Assembly (NCBI RefSeq): GCF_019797865.1
Contig: NZ_CP081869.1
Span: 3,435,501-3,499,500, forward strand
DNA: 64,000 nt
Source of the DNA: Chenggangzhangella methanolivorans
GTDB taxonomy: Bacteria; Pseudomonadota; Alphaproteobacteria; Rhizobiales; Methylopilaceae
Direction: 5' to 3'
Below are positions 36,885 to 45,405 of the stretch, one piece after another (positions within the stretch are counted from its first letter, which is position 1; the number at the start of each line of letters is the position of its first letter). A model generated the notes under the pieces. That model worked only from the letters and a program-made list of their open reading frames with translations, was not told the DNA's origin and ran no database searches. The position numbers and the translations under genes are program-made.

Positions 36885-38628
36885 ATGCCGCTGATCGACC
36901 CGCGCCAAGGCGATATCGAGGACGACGCGTCGAGCACCAAGCTCTGGTCGCTCGCCTCGCTCGCCGGCTGGGTGCTGGTCGAGATCAGCCTGCCGAAGCT
37001 CGCGCTCTCATGGATGATGCTGATCGGGCTGCCGTGCCTCCTGCTCGGCGCGGCCCCGATCGTGGCGACCGCCTGGTTCTCGAGCGTGTCGACGAGCGTC
37101 ACGGACATCGTCGCGCGGCGTCGCGCCGCTGATGGTGGTGGGCGCCTCGCTCGCCGTGGTCTGGTTCGGCGTCCGCCCGGCGTTCCGGCTCGCCGAGCGC
37201 AGCTTCTGGTCGCTCAACGCGCTCGCGGTGCAGCCGAGCTTCGTGCTCTGCCGCGAGGCGATGCGGCATTTCATCGGCCAGCGGATGTCGCGGCGGCTGC
37301 GGCGCGACGGCGCGCGCGTGGCGCAGGGCACCGCGATCGCGGCCGCGGTTCTGATGTCGATCGCGGCCGGCGTCGCGGCGTGGCTCGCCTGGCCGGCTTC
37401 GAGCTGGATCGGCGCATGGATCGACTTCGCGTCTCCGCTCTCGCTGCTCGGCGCCTCGCTCGCCAACAGCGTGGTGCTGTTCGGCGTCTATGTCGCGGTC
37501 GGCTCACTCGCCTGGGGCGCGGCGGACGCCGCCATGGCGCAGCCGAGCAATCTCGACGCCTATGACGAGGAGGGCGACGGCAAGGTCTGGCGCGTCGCGC
37601 ATCTGTCGGACCTCCACGCCGTCGGAGAGCGCTTCGGCTTCCGCATCGAGAGCGGGCGCAGCGGGCCGCAGGGCAACGGGCGGCTGACCCGGACCTTCGA
37701 GGCGCTTGCGCGGGCGCACGCCGCCGAGCCGCTCGACCTCGTCCTCGTCACCGGCGACATGACGGACGCCGGCCGCTCGGCCGAATGGGCCGAGTTCCTG
37801 GAGGCGCTCGAGCGGCTCGACCCCGACCTGCGCGAGCGCATGCTGTTCCTGCCGGGCAATCACGACGTCAACGTCGTGGACCGCTCCAATCCCGCGCGCC
37901 TCGACCTGCCGTTCTCGCCGGGCAAGAGGCTGCGGGAGATGCGGGCGCTCGCGCTGCTCGCCGGCCTTCAGGGCGACCGGGTGTCGGTCGGCCGGCGTAA
38001 GCGGCGGCCGCTGACGCTGACCGACTGGCTCGCGCCGCACGCCGAGGCGGTCGAGACCTTCGTGCGAACCGGTCGGGGAAAGCGCGCCTACGACATCCGC
38101 ACGCTCTGGGACGAGGCCTTTCCGATGGCGTTCGAGCCGCAGACGCCGGACGGGCTCGGCGTCATCCTGCTGAACTCGAACGCCGACACCCATTTCTCCT
38201 TCACCAACGCGCTCGGCCTGATGCCGGCCGAGCAGGAGCGGCGGCTCACCGCCATCCTCAAGGCTTCGCCGAAGGCCTGTTGGCTCGTCGCGCTCCACCA
38301 CCATCTCGTCGAATATCCGCGGGCGACGCGCTCGCTCTCGGAGCGGATCGGCACCGCGCTCATCAACGGGAGCTGGTTCCTGCGCCAGCTGAAGCCCGCC
38401 GCCAAGCGCCTCGTCGTCATGCACGGCCACCGCCACATCGACTGGACGGGACGCTGCGGAGATCTGCGCATCGTCTCGGCGCCGTCGCCCGTGATGGGCG
38501 AGCCCTATTTCTGGATCCAGCGCTTCGCGATCCGCGACCAGGGGCTCGCGCTGCTCGAGCCGCAGCGGGTGGAGCTTGGGGGGAGCGAGGCGAAGATGGC
38601 GGAGCCGGCCTTGGCCGAGACGGTCTGA
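36885..38628 (+). CDS. Membrane-anchored metallophosphoesterase (calcineurin-like), one frameshift
   Basis: ATG 36885 opens MPLIDPRQGDIEDDASSTKL. The N-terminal quarter holds four or so hydrophobic helices (LALSWMMLIGLPCLLLGAAP, VVGASLAVVWFGV and two more near 150-200). Near 37125 the frame changes (IVARRRA then SPLMVVGASLAV). The calcineurin-like domain shows all metal motifs: HLSDLHAVG, LVTGDMTD, LPGNHDVN, ALHHHLV and VMHGHRHIDWTG. About 580 residues in total. Likely a bimetal phosphodiesterase or phosphatase on the cytoplasmic or periplasmic face of the inner membrane; substrate unknown. A family A repeat follows the stop. Confidence 0.85.
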
Positions 38629-38640
38629 AGATCCGCAGCC

Positions 38641-38734
38641 GTCATGCCCGGCGGAGCCGGGTATCCACGACTTTCTGGGATCGTCGAGCTCTAGGTCCAA
38701 GTCGTGGATACCCGCGCGAAGGCGCGGGCATGAC
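38641..38734. repeat. Palindromic repeat, family A, copy 2
   Basis: GTCATGCCC (38641-38649) and GGGCATGAC (38726-38734) are the outer arms; ATCCACGACTT and AAGTCGTGGAT are inner arms. Same architecture and nearly the same sequence as 5302-5405. Sits between convergent genes. Confidence 0.85.
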
Positions 38735-38748
38735 GTGGAGGTTCCGCG

Positions 38749-40179
38749 TTATGGCCTTCCCCGCGACGCTGCGGCCGCGCGGCTCCAGTCGGCCCGCCAG
38801 GTCACCCAACCCATGGCGGAGCCGTAGACCAGGATCGCGAGCGTCACCGCCGCGAACATGGTCCAGAGCGGCGCGCCCATATGTGCGGCGAGCGCCGCGC
38901 CGCCGATCGCGATCGCGGTCCTGACCACGGTGACGGCGAGCGGCTTGCCGAGCCGGCCCGCGCCCTGGCTCGCGAAATAGAGCGCCATGCCGAAGGCGAA
39001 GAAGCCGTAGGCCGGGCCGGCGATCCTGAGATAGGCCGACCCCGCCTCGATCATCGCCGGATCGGAGCCGAAGATTCCGAGCCAAGCCGCGGGGAACGCG
39101 GCCGCCGCGAGCCCGATGGTCTCGGCCGCCGCGAAGGCGAAGACCGCGCCCGTGAAGGCGATGCGCTTGGCGCGTTCGATCTCCCCGGCGCCGACATGGG
39201 TTCCGACGAGCGAGACCAGCGGCGCGCCGAAGCCGAACGACAGCGGGATCAGCAGATATTCGAGCCGCGCGCCGACGCCGTAGCCCGCAAGCGCCGGCGC
39301 GCCCGCGATCTTGCCCGAGAGCGCCGTCACCACGATGAAGATCAGGTTGGTCTGGATCGAGGTCAGCGAGGCGAGCGCCCCGACCTTGAAGATGTCGGCG
39401 AAGAAGCGTGTCTCGATCGGGACCCGTGTCGGCCGGACCACGGCGCGGCCGGAGGCGAGGCGCCAGGCGAGATAGGCGCAGCCGAGCGCGTTGAAGGCGA
39501 CGATGGCCATGCCGGCGCCCGCCACGCCGAAGCCGGGAAGCGGCCCGTAGCCGTAGATCAGCAGCGGCGACAGCGGGATCAGCAACGCGACGCCGAAGCA
39601 GGTGACGAGCGCCGGGACCACCATGTCGCCGGTGCCGCGCATGGCGCTCGCCAGCGCGTTCATGACCCACAGCAGCACGTTGCCGGCGAAGACGACGTTG
39701 GAATAGGCGAGCGCGGCCTCGAGCGCGCCGCCATCTGCGCCGAGCAGCCGGTAGAACGGGCGGCCGAAGGCGAGCATCAGCACGGAGAAGACGAGCCCGA
39801 TCGCGCCGAGCAGCACGACGCCGTGAAAGGCGAGGCGGTCGGCGTCGTCGCGCCGGCCGGCGCCCAGCGCGCGGGCGATCGCCGAGGAGACGCCCCCGCC
39901 CATCGCCCCGACGGAGAGCATCTGCATCAGCATGAAGGGCGGGAACACCAGCGCCATGCCGGCGAGCGCGTCCGAGCCGAGACGCCCGACCCAATAGGTC
40001 TCGATGAGGCCGGTCGAGGCCTGCAGCAGCATGACCACGAGGTTCGGCCAGGCCATGCGCGCGATGAGCGGGCCGACCGGAGCGGTGAGCAGCGCGCGGG
40101 TGCGCGGATCGAGGTCCGCGCCGGGCAGACCGTCGACGACGGGCGTCTCGGAGCCGGCGGCGGCGGCCTCAGCGCGCAA
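38749..40179 (-). CDS. MATE-family efflux transporter
   Basis: The product is 476 residues, starting with TTG 40179 inside the end of the TetR gene; a start a few codons downstream is possible, but the first transmembrane helix begins only at about residue 40. Twelve hydrophobic helices are seen, in two homologous halves (MAWPNLVVMLLQASTGLIE begins half one; SLTSIQTNLIFIVVTALSG begins half two). The family exports cationic drugs in exchange for H+ or Na+. It overlaps the TetR gene by 11 bases and therefore is translated from the same transcript; TetR is the probable repressor. Confidence 0.85.
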   Translation of the reverse strand: MRAEAAAAGSETPVVDGLPGADLDPRTRALLTAPVGPLIARMAWPNLVVMLLQASTGLIETYWVGRLGSDALAGMALVFPPFMLMQMLSVGAMGGGVSSAIARALGAGRRDDADRLAFHGVVLLGAIGLVFSVLMLAFGRPFYRLLGADGGALEAALAYSNVVFAGNVLLWVMNALASAMRGTGDMVVPALVTCFGVALLIPLSPLLIYGYGPLPGFGVAGAGMAIVAFNALGCAYLAWRLASGRAVVRPTRVPIETRFFADIFKVGALASLTSIQTNLIFIVVTALSGKIAGAPALAGYGVGARLEYLLIPLSFGFGAPLVSLVGTHVGAGEIERAKRIAFTGAVFAFAAAETIGLAAAAFPAAWLGIFGSDPAMIEAGSAYLRIAGPAYGFFAFGMALYFASQGAGRLGKPLAVTVVRTAIAIGGAALAAHMGAPLWTMFAAVTLAILVYGSAMGWVTWRADWSRAAAASRGRP

Positions 40180-40738
40180 GCGACTTCATCCGGTCGCGGC
40201 AGACCTCGAGGACGTGGTCGGAGAACGCGGCGTCGCCGGCGCTCGCGCGCGCCAGCACCAGCGCGCCCACCATGCCGGCGAAGAGCGCGATCGCGTCGTC
40301 GTGCCGGCTTTCCGGAAGCTTCAGGGTTTCGGCGAGGCGCTCGACCGTCCTGCGGACCTCGCGGCCCATCGACCGTTTCGTCTCGGTCTCGCCGCGGGCC
40401 GCCTCCGATCCGAGCGTGGCGACCGCGCAGCCGCCCTCGGGCCGGTCTCGATGGACGGCGCTGACATAGGTGTCGACGACGGCCGCGACCGGATCCTTGG
40501 CGTGCCTCGCGACGCCCTGGAGAAACTCCGAGGACCGCTCCTGCGCCTCGGCGAGCGCCTCGGCGACGAGCGCGTCCTTCGAGGCGAAATGGGCGTAGAA
40601 CCCGCCATGGGTCAGGCCCGCCTGCTTCATCAGCGCCGGCACGCTGACCGCCTCGACGCCGTCGCGCCGAAACAGCGCGCCCGCCTCCTTGAGGATGCGC
40701 TCGCGGGTCTGGGCCTTGTGCTCCTTGCTCAGCGGCAT
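40169..40738 (-). CDS. TetR-family regulator of the MATE efflux gene
   Basis: ATG 40738 (MPLSKEHKAQTRERILKEAG) gives 189 residues; an in-frame start at 40780 would add 14 residues of low fit. The helix-turn-helix is at about 12-55 (RILKEAGALFRRDGVEAVSV, LMKQAGLTHGGFYAHFASKD). The C-terminal part fits the NemR/AcrR-like group, with one Cys (GGCAVATLG) that could sense electrophiles. Overlaps the transporter gene start, so it is the first gene of a two-gene operon. A nested dyad operator lies upstream at 40792-40821. Confidence 0.85.
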   Translation of the reverse strand: MPLSKEHKAQTRERILKEAGALFRRDGVEAVSVPALMKQAGLTHGGFYAHFASKDALVAEALAEAQERSSEFLQGVARHAKDPVAAVVDTYVSAVHRDRPEGGCAVATLGSEAARGETETKRSMGREVRRTVERLAETLKLPESRHDDAIALFAGMVGALVLARASAGDAAFSDHVLEVCRDRMKSLAR

Positions 40739-40791
40739 GGTCGTGGTCCTCGGCGTCGCCTCGCAGGTCGTCGTTTTCAACGCGCGGGCGA

Positions 40792-40821
40792 TCAGATCAT
40801 GACGAATGTCATATCATCTGA
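40792..40821. promoter_or_regulatory. Candidate TetR operator, nested dyads
   Basis: ATGAC-GAAT-GTCAT (40799-40812) is flanked by TCAGAT (40792-40797) and ATCTGA (40816-40821), forming two nested inverted repeats centred within one base of each other. They lie 54-83 bases before the TetR ATG, where a TetR dimer pair would block the promoter. Confidence 0.55.
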
Positions 40822-40837
40822 CGATTGAACTTTCAAA

Positions 40838-40896
40838 GCGCCCGCCCGGCTGATCGGGCGCACGGCCCGGATCCGGCGCAAGGCCGGGTCCGGGCC
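40838..40896 (-). terminator. Two tandem GC hairpins ending the small exported-protein gene
   Basis: Hairpin 40864-40896 (14-bp arms around a GCAA/TTGC loop) follows the 40910 stop on the minus strand. Hairpin 40838-40861 (GCGCCCG and CGGGCGC) follows and ends in TTTGAAAG on the minus strand. Together they separate this gene from the TetR operator. Confidence 0.55.
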
Positions 40897-40909
40897 ATGC
40901 CCGCCGGCG

Positions 40910-41155
40910 TCAGCGGCCGCCTTCGGGGCGATGGCCCCAGATCGTCGGCTCGCTCGGGACGAAGCCCGGCCGCGCTTCGGGCGCGGTCGAGCGCTTGAGG
41001 CCGACGGCCTCGATCTCCTGCGCGGGCTCCGGCGCATGGACGCGGTGGCCCCAGACGGTCGGTTCGCTGGGAGCGCCGAGCGGCGGCGTGTCGGCCAAGG
41101 TCGGCGAGGCGAGAAGCGCGAAGGCGAGGGCGCCGGCGGCGTAATTGAGGGTCAT
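40910..41155 (-). CDS. Small exported protein with repeated SEPTxWGHR motif
   Basis: The product is 81 residues from ATG 41155. A signal peptide (MTLNYAAGALAFALLASPTL, cleavage near ADT) leads to a mature part of about 60 residues. That part holds two nearly identical motifs, PSEPTVWGHRVH and PSEPTIWGHRPE, spaced by about 32 residues. Trp and His in each copy suggest metal or ligand binding, or a surface-contact role. It is not recognised. The upstream AT-rich stretch (41220-41240, ttgtattatgattatcatc) has a possible promoter and is shared with the divergent gene at 41285. Confidence 0.65.
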   Translation of the reverse strand: MTLNYAAGALAFALLASPTLADTPPLGAPSEPTVWGHRVHAPEPAQEIEAVGLKRSTAPEARPGFVPSEPTIWGHRPEGGR

Positions 41156-41284
41156 GACATGCTCCTGTGATCCGGCCTGGCCGGTCGCGGTTGGGAGGAA
41201 GCGGCGCGTCGCCGTCTTTGTATTATGATTATCATCTAAAAAGGGGTGGCGTCGCCCGCAAGGGACGCGCGGCCTGCTTCGCGC

Positions 41285-41845
41285 ATGGCCCGGCGCAAAC
41301 TCAGCGTGCGAATTTGCGGGCGCCCGCAGCCGGTTTCGCCGTCGGTGGCGCGGCGCCGCGCGAGCCGCTACAGCTGCGGCTTGAGCGACGACGCGCCCGA
41401 TTTCGAGATCTCGGTGCCCGCCTGGCGGGCGCGGCGGCTGCGCGCGCATCTGGCGGCGCTCGGCGAGGCGGGCCGCGTCGCGCGCATGGCCGGCGACGAC
41501 CGGGCCGCGCCCGAAGATCTGGCGCATCGGGCGGAGGAAAGACGATGGCTCGCCGGCTGGGATCGCGCGCGGCCGGATCCGGTCGCGCCAGGGCCGACGC
41601 CGCGGCAGCTCGCAAAGATCGGGCGCTGGCAGGCCGGGACCAGCCGGCTCAAGGCCGGGGAGGGGACGCTCCGCAGCGCGATCCTGGACGCGGTCGCCGA
41701 CGAGATGCTGGCGGTCCGGCCTCCGCCGCACGGCGCGATCGCCGCGGCCCATCGCGAGACGGTCAGGCGCTGCCGGGAGGCCGGCCTGCCGGCGCCCAAG
41801 GCCTCGCGCTACCGGAAATGGCTGAAGCTGACCCGCGGCGTCTGA
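41285..41845 (+). CDS. Hypothetical basic protein
   Basis: ATG 41285 (MARRKLSVRICGRPQPVSPS) opens 186 residues; an in-frame GTG at 41246 would extend it by 13. It is Arg/Ala-rich, soluble and helical, with no membrane segment. The middle segment (RARRLRAHLAALGEAGRVAR) and the end (SRYRKWLKLTRGV) suggest a nucleic-acid-binding helical fold, but no family was recognised. It converges with the LivF-type ATPase gene, stop to stop 18 bases apart. Confidence 0.55.
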   Translation: MARRKLSVRICGRPQPVSPSVARRRASRYSCGLSDDAPDFEISVPAWRARRLRAHLAALGEAGRVARMAGDDRAAPEDLAHRAEERRWLAGWDRARPDPVAPGPTPRQLAKIGRWQAGTSRLKAGEGTLRSAILDAVADEMLAVRPPPHGAIAAAHRETVRRCREAGLPAPKASRYRKWLKLTRGV

Positions 41846-41863
41846 AGCGCCCGGACCGCCGGT

Positions 41864-42598
41864 TCAGACGCTCAGATGCGAAAGCACGCGCTCGCGCGCG
41901 CCCGGATCGGCCGGACCTTCGTCGTCGATCTCCCCGAGCTTGAGCACCGCCCAGCGATCGGCGACGCGCAGCGCGAAGTCGAGGTTCTGCTCGACGATCA
42001 GCATGCTCGCGCCGCTCTCGCCGCGCACCGCCGCGAGCGCGGCGGCGATGCGGTCGATCACGGAAGGCTGGAGCCCCTCGGAGATCTCGTCGATCAGCAG
42101 CAGCCGCGGCCGGAGCATCAGGGCGCGGGCGAGGATCAGCATCTTCTGCTCGCCGCCCGACAGCGTGCCGGCCTTCTGCGCCAGCCGGTCCTTCAGGAAC
42201 GGGAAGTGGCCCGCGACCACGTCGAGCGCGCCGGGCAGCAGGCGGTCGCTCGGCAGCGCGAGGCGGAGATTGTCGCGGATGGACAGGTCCTGGAACAGCG
42301 GCTGCTCCTGCGGCGCGTAGCCGACCCCGAGCGCGACGAGCCTCGCCGGCGACATGCCCGCGACCGCCTGCCCGTCGATCGCGACCGATCCGCCGCGCGA
42401 CGGGATCAGCCCCATGATCGTCTTGAGCAGCGTGGTCTTGCCCATGCCGTTCTTGCCGAGCAGCGCGACGATCTCGCCGGGCGCGACCTTGAGCGACACG
42501 TCCCGCACGATCGAGACCGCGCCGTAGCCGCTCGTCACCCCGTCGAGGGCGAGCGCGGCGCCGGCCGCCGCTTCGAGCTCTCGCGCCGCCTCAGCCAT
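41864..42598 (-). CDS. ABC transporter ATPase, LivF type (amide uptake locus)
   Basis: The product is 244 residues. Walker A is GKNGMGKTTLLK, the signature is LSGGEQKMLILAR and Walker B is RLLLIDEISEGLQP. The EISEGLQP form is typical of the second ATPase (LivF, UrtE or FmdF type) in branched-chain-type importers. It is the last gene of the operon and overlaps the upstream permease-ATPase gene by 8 bases. Context (nitrilase, AmiC and AmiR upstream) suggests amides as substrate, with short-chain amides or urea as alternatives. Confidence 0.85.
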   Translation of the reverse strand: MAEAARELEAAAGAALALDGVTSGYGAVSIVRDVSLKVAPGEIVALLGKNGMGKTTLLKTIMGLIPSRGGSVAIDGQAVAGMSPARLVALGVGYAPQEQPLFQDLSIRDNLRLALPSDRLLPGALDVVAGHFPFLKDRLAQKAGTLSGGEQKMLILARALMLRPRLLLIDEISEGLQPSVIDRIAAALAAVRGESGASMLIVEQNLDFALRVADRWAVLKLGEIDDEGPADPGARERVLSHLSV

Positions 42599-44396
42599 GG
42601 GAGCCTCCCGAATAGATCGTGCGGACGAGTTCGGAGCCGACCACCTCGTCGACGCCGCCGTCGAGCACGAGGCGGCCCTGATGCAGCACCACGATGCGCG
42701 ACGAGATCTGCCGCACGAAGTCGAGGTCGTGCTCGACGAGGACCGCGGCGATGCCGAGCTCGCCCGTCAGCGTCTTCAGCACCGCGCCGATGGTCGAGCG
42801 CTCGGCCTTGGTGAGGCCCGCGGTCGGCTCGTCGAGCAGGATCAGCCGCGGCTCGAGCGCCACCACCATGGCGAGCTCGAGCGCCTGCTTCTGGCCGTGG
42901 GAGAGCAGGCGCGTCGGCAGCGCCAGCATCTGGTCGAGCCCGGTCATGCGCATCACGTCGAGCGCCGCCTGCGGGAGGGCGAGCGTCTCGGCGCGTCCAA
43001 AGGGGCTCAGGCCGTCATTCGAGGCGCGCGCGAGCAGCAGGCAGTCGGCGACGCTGAGGCTCTCGAACACGCTCGCGACCTGGAACTTGCGACCGACGCC
43101 GAGCGCGACGATGCGGTTCGGCGTCAGCCCCGCGGTCGAGGCGCCGCCGATCGAGACCTGTCCCCGGAAGTCCTCCGTCCCGTCCGAGAGGCAGCGCATC
43201 AGCGTGGTCTTGCCGGCGCCGTTCGGGCCGACGAGGCTGACGAGCTCCCCGGCGCGGATCTCGAGGTCGATGTTCTCGAGCACCGTCAGCGCGCCATAGG
43301 ACTTGGCGAGCCCCTCGATCTTGAGCAGCGGCGCGCCGGAGGCGTCGGGCGCCGGGCGGGCGGGAAGCGCCGCGAGCGCCGGCGCGAAGGCCGCGCGGCC
43401 GCTGAACGGCGTCGCGCCCCAGGCCCGCCGCGCAAGGTCGGCCAACCCTCCGGGAAGCAGGATGATGACGGCCACGAAGGTCGCGCCGAGCAGAAGCTGC
43501 CAGAGGAACGGCAGGTCGCCCGAGAGATTGGCCGCCAGATAGTCGATCGCGATCGTCCCGAGGATCGGCCCGAGCAGCGTCCCGCGCCCGCCGAGCGCGA
43601 CCCAGATCACGAGCTCGGTGCCGAACAGGAAGCCGGCGTTTTCGGGCGCGACCACCGAGGAGGCGTTGGCGAACAGGAAGCCGGCGAGGCCCGCGACGCC
43701 GGCGAGCGCGGTGGTGAGCGCGATCTGGATGCGCTTGGGGCTGAGGCCAAGATAGGCGCAGCGCGCGTCGTTGTCCCGCACCGCGACGAGCGCGCGGCCG
43801 GCGTCGGAGCGCACGAAGATCCAGGCCGCGAGCGTGAGCGCGACGAGCGCCAGCGCCGCCAGCCGGAAGAAGCCCTCGAGCTCCAGCGGCAGCACGTCGA
43901 AGCCCACGAGCCCGCTCGAGGAGCCGGTCCACTCGCCGCCCGAATAGATGAGCTGCACGACGACGATCGGGACGACGAGGGAGATCACCGAAGCGTAGAG
44001 CGCGGTGGAGCGGTGGTAGAAGGAGAGCCACCCGACAGCGAGGCCGAGAACGGCGGGCGCCAAGACCGCAAGGCCGAGCGCGGCGACCATCCAGACGGGA
44101 TCGGCGCCGAGATAGGTCAGCGCCATGGCGGCGGCGTAGGCGCCGACGCCGAAGAACGCGGCCTGCCCGAAGGTGAGGACGCCGGCGAAGCCCCAGAGCA
44201 GGTCGACCGTCACGGCGAGCATTGCGTAGATCATCGAGCGCGTGAGCACGTTGACCGCGAAGGTGTCGAGCGCGAGCGGCGCGATCCAGAGCGCGACGGC
44301 GGCGAGGCCCGCGACCACGAAGGGCGCGGCGCGCGAGAGCCGTGGGCTGCTGCGGGCCGCCGGAGCGGCGGTTGCGAGTGCGGACGTGTCAGGCAC
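42591..44396 (-). CDS. Fused LivM-type permease and LivG-type ATPase
   Basis: The product is 601 residues. Residues 1-330 are a LivM-like permease with about eight to ten helices (ALWIAPLALDTFAVNVLTRS, VLTFGQAAFFGVGAYAAAMA, LGLSPKRIQIALTTALAGVA). Residues 350-601 are the LivG-like ATPase, with Walker A GPNGAGKTTLMR, signature LSHGQKQALELAMVVALEP and Walker B LILLDEPTAGLT. The single frame has no break, so the fusion is real in this sequence. Fused LivM-LivG is known in some amide or urea importers of alphaproteobacteria. Overlaps both flanking genes by 8 bases. Confidence 0.9.
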   Translation of the reverse strand: MPDTSALATAAPAARSSPRLSRAAPFVVAGLAAVALWIAPLALDTFAVNVLTRSMIYAMLAVTVDLLWGFAGVLTFGQAAFFGVGAYAAAMALTYLGADPVWMVAALGLAVLAPAVLGLAVGWLSFYHRSTALYASVISLVVPIVVVQLIYSGGEWTGSSSGLVGFDVLPLELEGFFRLAALALVALTLAAWIFVRSDAGRALVAVRDNDARCAYLGLSPKRIQIALTTALAGVAGLAGFLFANASSVVAPENAGFLFGTELVIWVALGGRGTLLGPILGTIAIDYLAANLSGDLPFLWQLLLGATFVAVIILLPGGLADLARRAWGATPFSGRAAFAPALAALPARPAPDASGAPLLKIEGLAKSYGALTVLENIDLEIRAGELVSLVGPNGAGKTTLMRCLSDGTEDFRGQVSIGGASTAGLTPNRIVALGVGRKFQVASVFESLSVADCLLLARASNDGLSPFGRAETLALPQAALDVMRMTGLDQMLALPTRLLSHGQKQALELAMVVALEPRLILLDEPTAGLTKAERSTIGAVLKTLTGELGIAAVLVEHDLDFVRQISSRIVVLHQGRLVLDGGVDEVVGSELVRTIYSGGSHG

Positions 44397-45222
44397 GCGA
44401 AAAACCTTTCGGGCTGACGCGCAGCACGAGCGCCGCGAGGACCGCGATCGCGATGCTGCCGAGGATGGGGCTGACGAAGGTGCTGATCAGCACCTGGGCC
44501 GCGCCGAAGACGAGGCAGGCGACGGCGAGCGCCACGAGCGAGGCGTCGGCCACCATGACCAGCATGAAGGCGCCGATCAGCCAGCCGACGCCCATGTTCG
44601 GGTCGACGCTGGTGAGCGGCGTCAGCAGCACGCCTGCGAGCGCCGCAAGGCCCGCTCCCGCCATGAAGGTGACGAGGCGCACCCGCACCGTGTCGATGCC
44701 GAGCCCGCGCGCCAGCGTCTCGTTCATGATGACGGCGCGCGCCGAGAGGCCGAGCCGGGTGCCCTCCATCGCGGCCGCGAACACGACGCCGATGACGAGC
44801 GCCGCGCCGAGCGCGACGAGGCGATAGGCCGAGTAGTCGACGCCGAGGATCTCGACCGTGCCGGAGAAGAGATTCGGGGTCATCTGCACGTCGCGGCCGA
44901 AGCCGAGCGTGATGAGCTGGCCGATCACGATGCCGAGGCCCCAGGTCGCGAGGATCGCGTCGAGCGGGCGCCGGTAGAGCGGTCGGATGATGAAGAGCTC
45001 GGCCAGGCCCCCGAGCGCCGCGCCGATCACGAAGGCGAGCGGCAGCGCGGCCCATGGGTTGAGGCCGAGCTCGGCCGCGATCACCGCGCAATAGGCCCCG
45101 ATGGTGAGCCAGGCGCCGTGCGCAAAATTGATGATCTTCAGCACGCCGAAGACCGCGAGCAGGCCGATCGACACCACGAACAGGATGCCGGCGGTGGTCA
45201 GGACGTCGAGGATGAGGAGCAT
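44389..45222 (-). CDS. ABC transporter permease, LivH type
   Basis: The product is 277 residues with eight or so helices. The family signatures VFGVLKIINFAHGAWLTIGA and MEGTRLGLSARAVIMNETLA are seen, and the C-terminal VLISTFVSPILGSIAIAVLA is typical. It is the inner-membrane channel partner of the fused LivM-LivG protein. The gene overlaps that one by 8 bases and lies 183 bases after the substrate-binding gene, with a palindromic repeat in that gap. Confidence 0.9.
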   Translation of the reverse strand: MLLILDVLTTAGILFVVSIGLLAVFGVLKIINFAHGAWLTIGAYCAVIAAELGLNPWAALPLAFVIGAALGGLAELFIIRPLYRRPLDAILATWGLGIVIGQLITLGFGRDVQMTPNLFSGTVEILGVDYSAYRLVALGAALVIGVVFAAAMEGTRLGLSARAVIMNETLARGLGIDTVRVRLVTFMAGAGLAALAGVLLTPLTSVDPNMGVGWLIGAFMLVMVADASLVALAVACLVFGAAQVLISTFVSPILGSIAIAVLAALVLRVSPKGFSRA

Positions 45223-45256
45223 GGAGGTCCTCCGGTGTTTGTACGCGACGTATCCG

Positions 45257-45398
45257 GCCCCTCGCCCTTGCGGGGAGGGTAAGCGCGGGGGTGGTCAAGG
45301 ACGATCGCTGTGGCTCGGCGGAGAGCGCTGCGGCGCCTGTTCCGCCTCATTCGGAGCCGCCCCCACCCCCGGCCCCTCCCCGCAAGGGGGAGGGGAGA
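45257..45398. repeat. Palindromic repeat, family B, copy 3 (within the transporter operon)
   Basis: Inverted ends (CCCTCGCCCTTGCGGGGAGG at the left, CTCCCCGCAAGGGGGAGGGG at the right) and the shared core TCCGCCTCATTCGGAGCCGC. It separates the substrate-binding and permease genes of one operon, so it may act as a post-transcriptional element that favours the binding protein. Confidence 0.8.
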
Positions 45399-45405
45399 AG
45401 GCGCC

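Noticed and set aside
42597..44417. Long plus-strand frame opposite the fused LivM-LivG gene
   Set aside because: Low-complexity Arg/Glu composition and no family motif; it is the GC shadow of the transporter gene.
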